NCBI GenBank assembly: GCA_015487335.1
Contig: WFPZ01000266.1
Coordinates: forward strand, 1-14,953
Source: Paracoccaceae bacterium
GTDB lineage: Bacteria; Pseudomonadota; Alphaproteobacteria; Rhodobacterales; Rhodobacteraceae
DNA: 14,953 bases
Direction of reading: 5' to 3'
Part shown: one piece after another, positions 14,893 through 14,953 of the stretch
Layout: each line of letters begins with the position of its first letter
Position numbering within the stretch: the first letter of the stretch is position 1
The notes under the pieces: generated by a model
Told to the model about the DNA's origin: nothing
What the model saw: the letters and a program-made list of their open reading frames with translations, nothing else
Databases searched by the model: none
Translations under genes and position numbers: made by a program

Positions 14893-14953
14893 GGGGTCTC
14901 TCCCTTTTCCGGCGGAACGCTCCGCGCCCCGAAATTCACCCAACGTATTTATG
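14893..14953 (-). other. Leader region of the tat operon (cut by window edge)
   Basis: These 61 bases precede tatA. They contain the AAAAGGGAGAG ribosome binding region and a small hairpin, GCGGA (14912-14916) with TCCGC (14921-14925). An AT-richer patch near 14931-14953 could be part of the promoter, but no clear -35/-10 pair is visible before the window ends. Confidence 0.35.

Overview
This window is a compact stretch of bacterial chromosome, very GC-rich, with codon third positions almost all G or C. Protein content and gene order (dnaB-alr, radA-cvpA-purF, surE-pcm-LysM/LytM lipoprotein, tatABC with a DUF815 ATPase) point to an alphaproteobacterium, most likely Rhodobacteraceae (Roseobacter/Rhodobacter relatives). 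That placement is from recognition of the proteins, not a database search. It looks like core housekeeping chromosome: I see no insertion sequence, prophage, tRNA, rRNA or CRISPR array, and no intergenic gap above about 190 bases.

Layout, plus strand. The window opens inside dnaB (replicative helicase, 5' end missing), followed by hairpins with a short T run that probably terminate it. Next comes a tightly coupled alr-mlaE-mlaF unit (alanine racemase, then permease and ATPase of an MCE-type phospholipid transporter) with ATGA start/stop overlaps. A small PqiA-like membrane protein and radA follow, then cvpA. Downstream of cvpA lies an unusual multi-stem structure ending in TTTT, then a secreted PF03640-type protein and purF. 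purF carries a propeptide and iron-sulfur cysteines. After purF comes an SDR-fold protein whose active site looks altered. The surE-pcm-lipoprotein run completes the plus-strand genes: nucleotidase, protein repair methyltransferase, and a LysM/degenerate-LytM envelope lipoprotein.

Minus strand. The right end is a convergent tatA-tatB-tatC-ATPase operon. It encodes the whole twin-arginine translocase, with tatB/tatC and tatC/ATPase overlapping at their start and stop codons. The ATPase is a DUF815-type AAA protein. The operon meets the lipoprotein gene in a roughly 145-base convergent gap containing an inverted repeat.

Themes: DNA replication and repair (dnaB, radA), purine synthesis (purF with cvpA), cell envelope (alr, mlaEF, PqiA-like, LytM lipoprotein), stress survival (surE, pcm) and protein export (tatABC). 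I found no clearly new system. The most unusual points are the SDR without its catalytic serine, the branched RNA-like element after cvpA, the MCE transporter core with a half-size PqiA but no substrate-binding MCE gene nearby, and a patch of relaxed codon use at the 3' end of radA.
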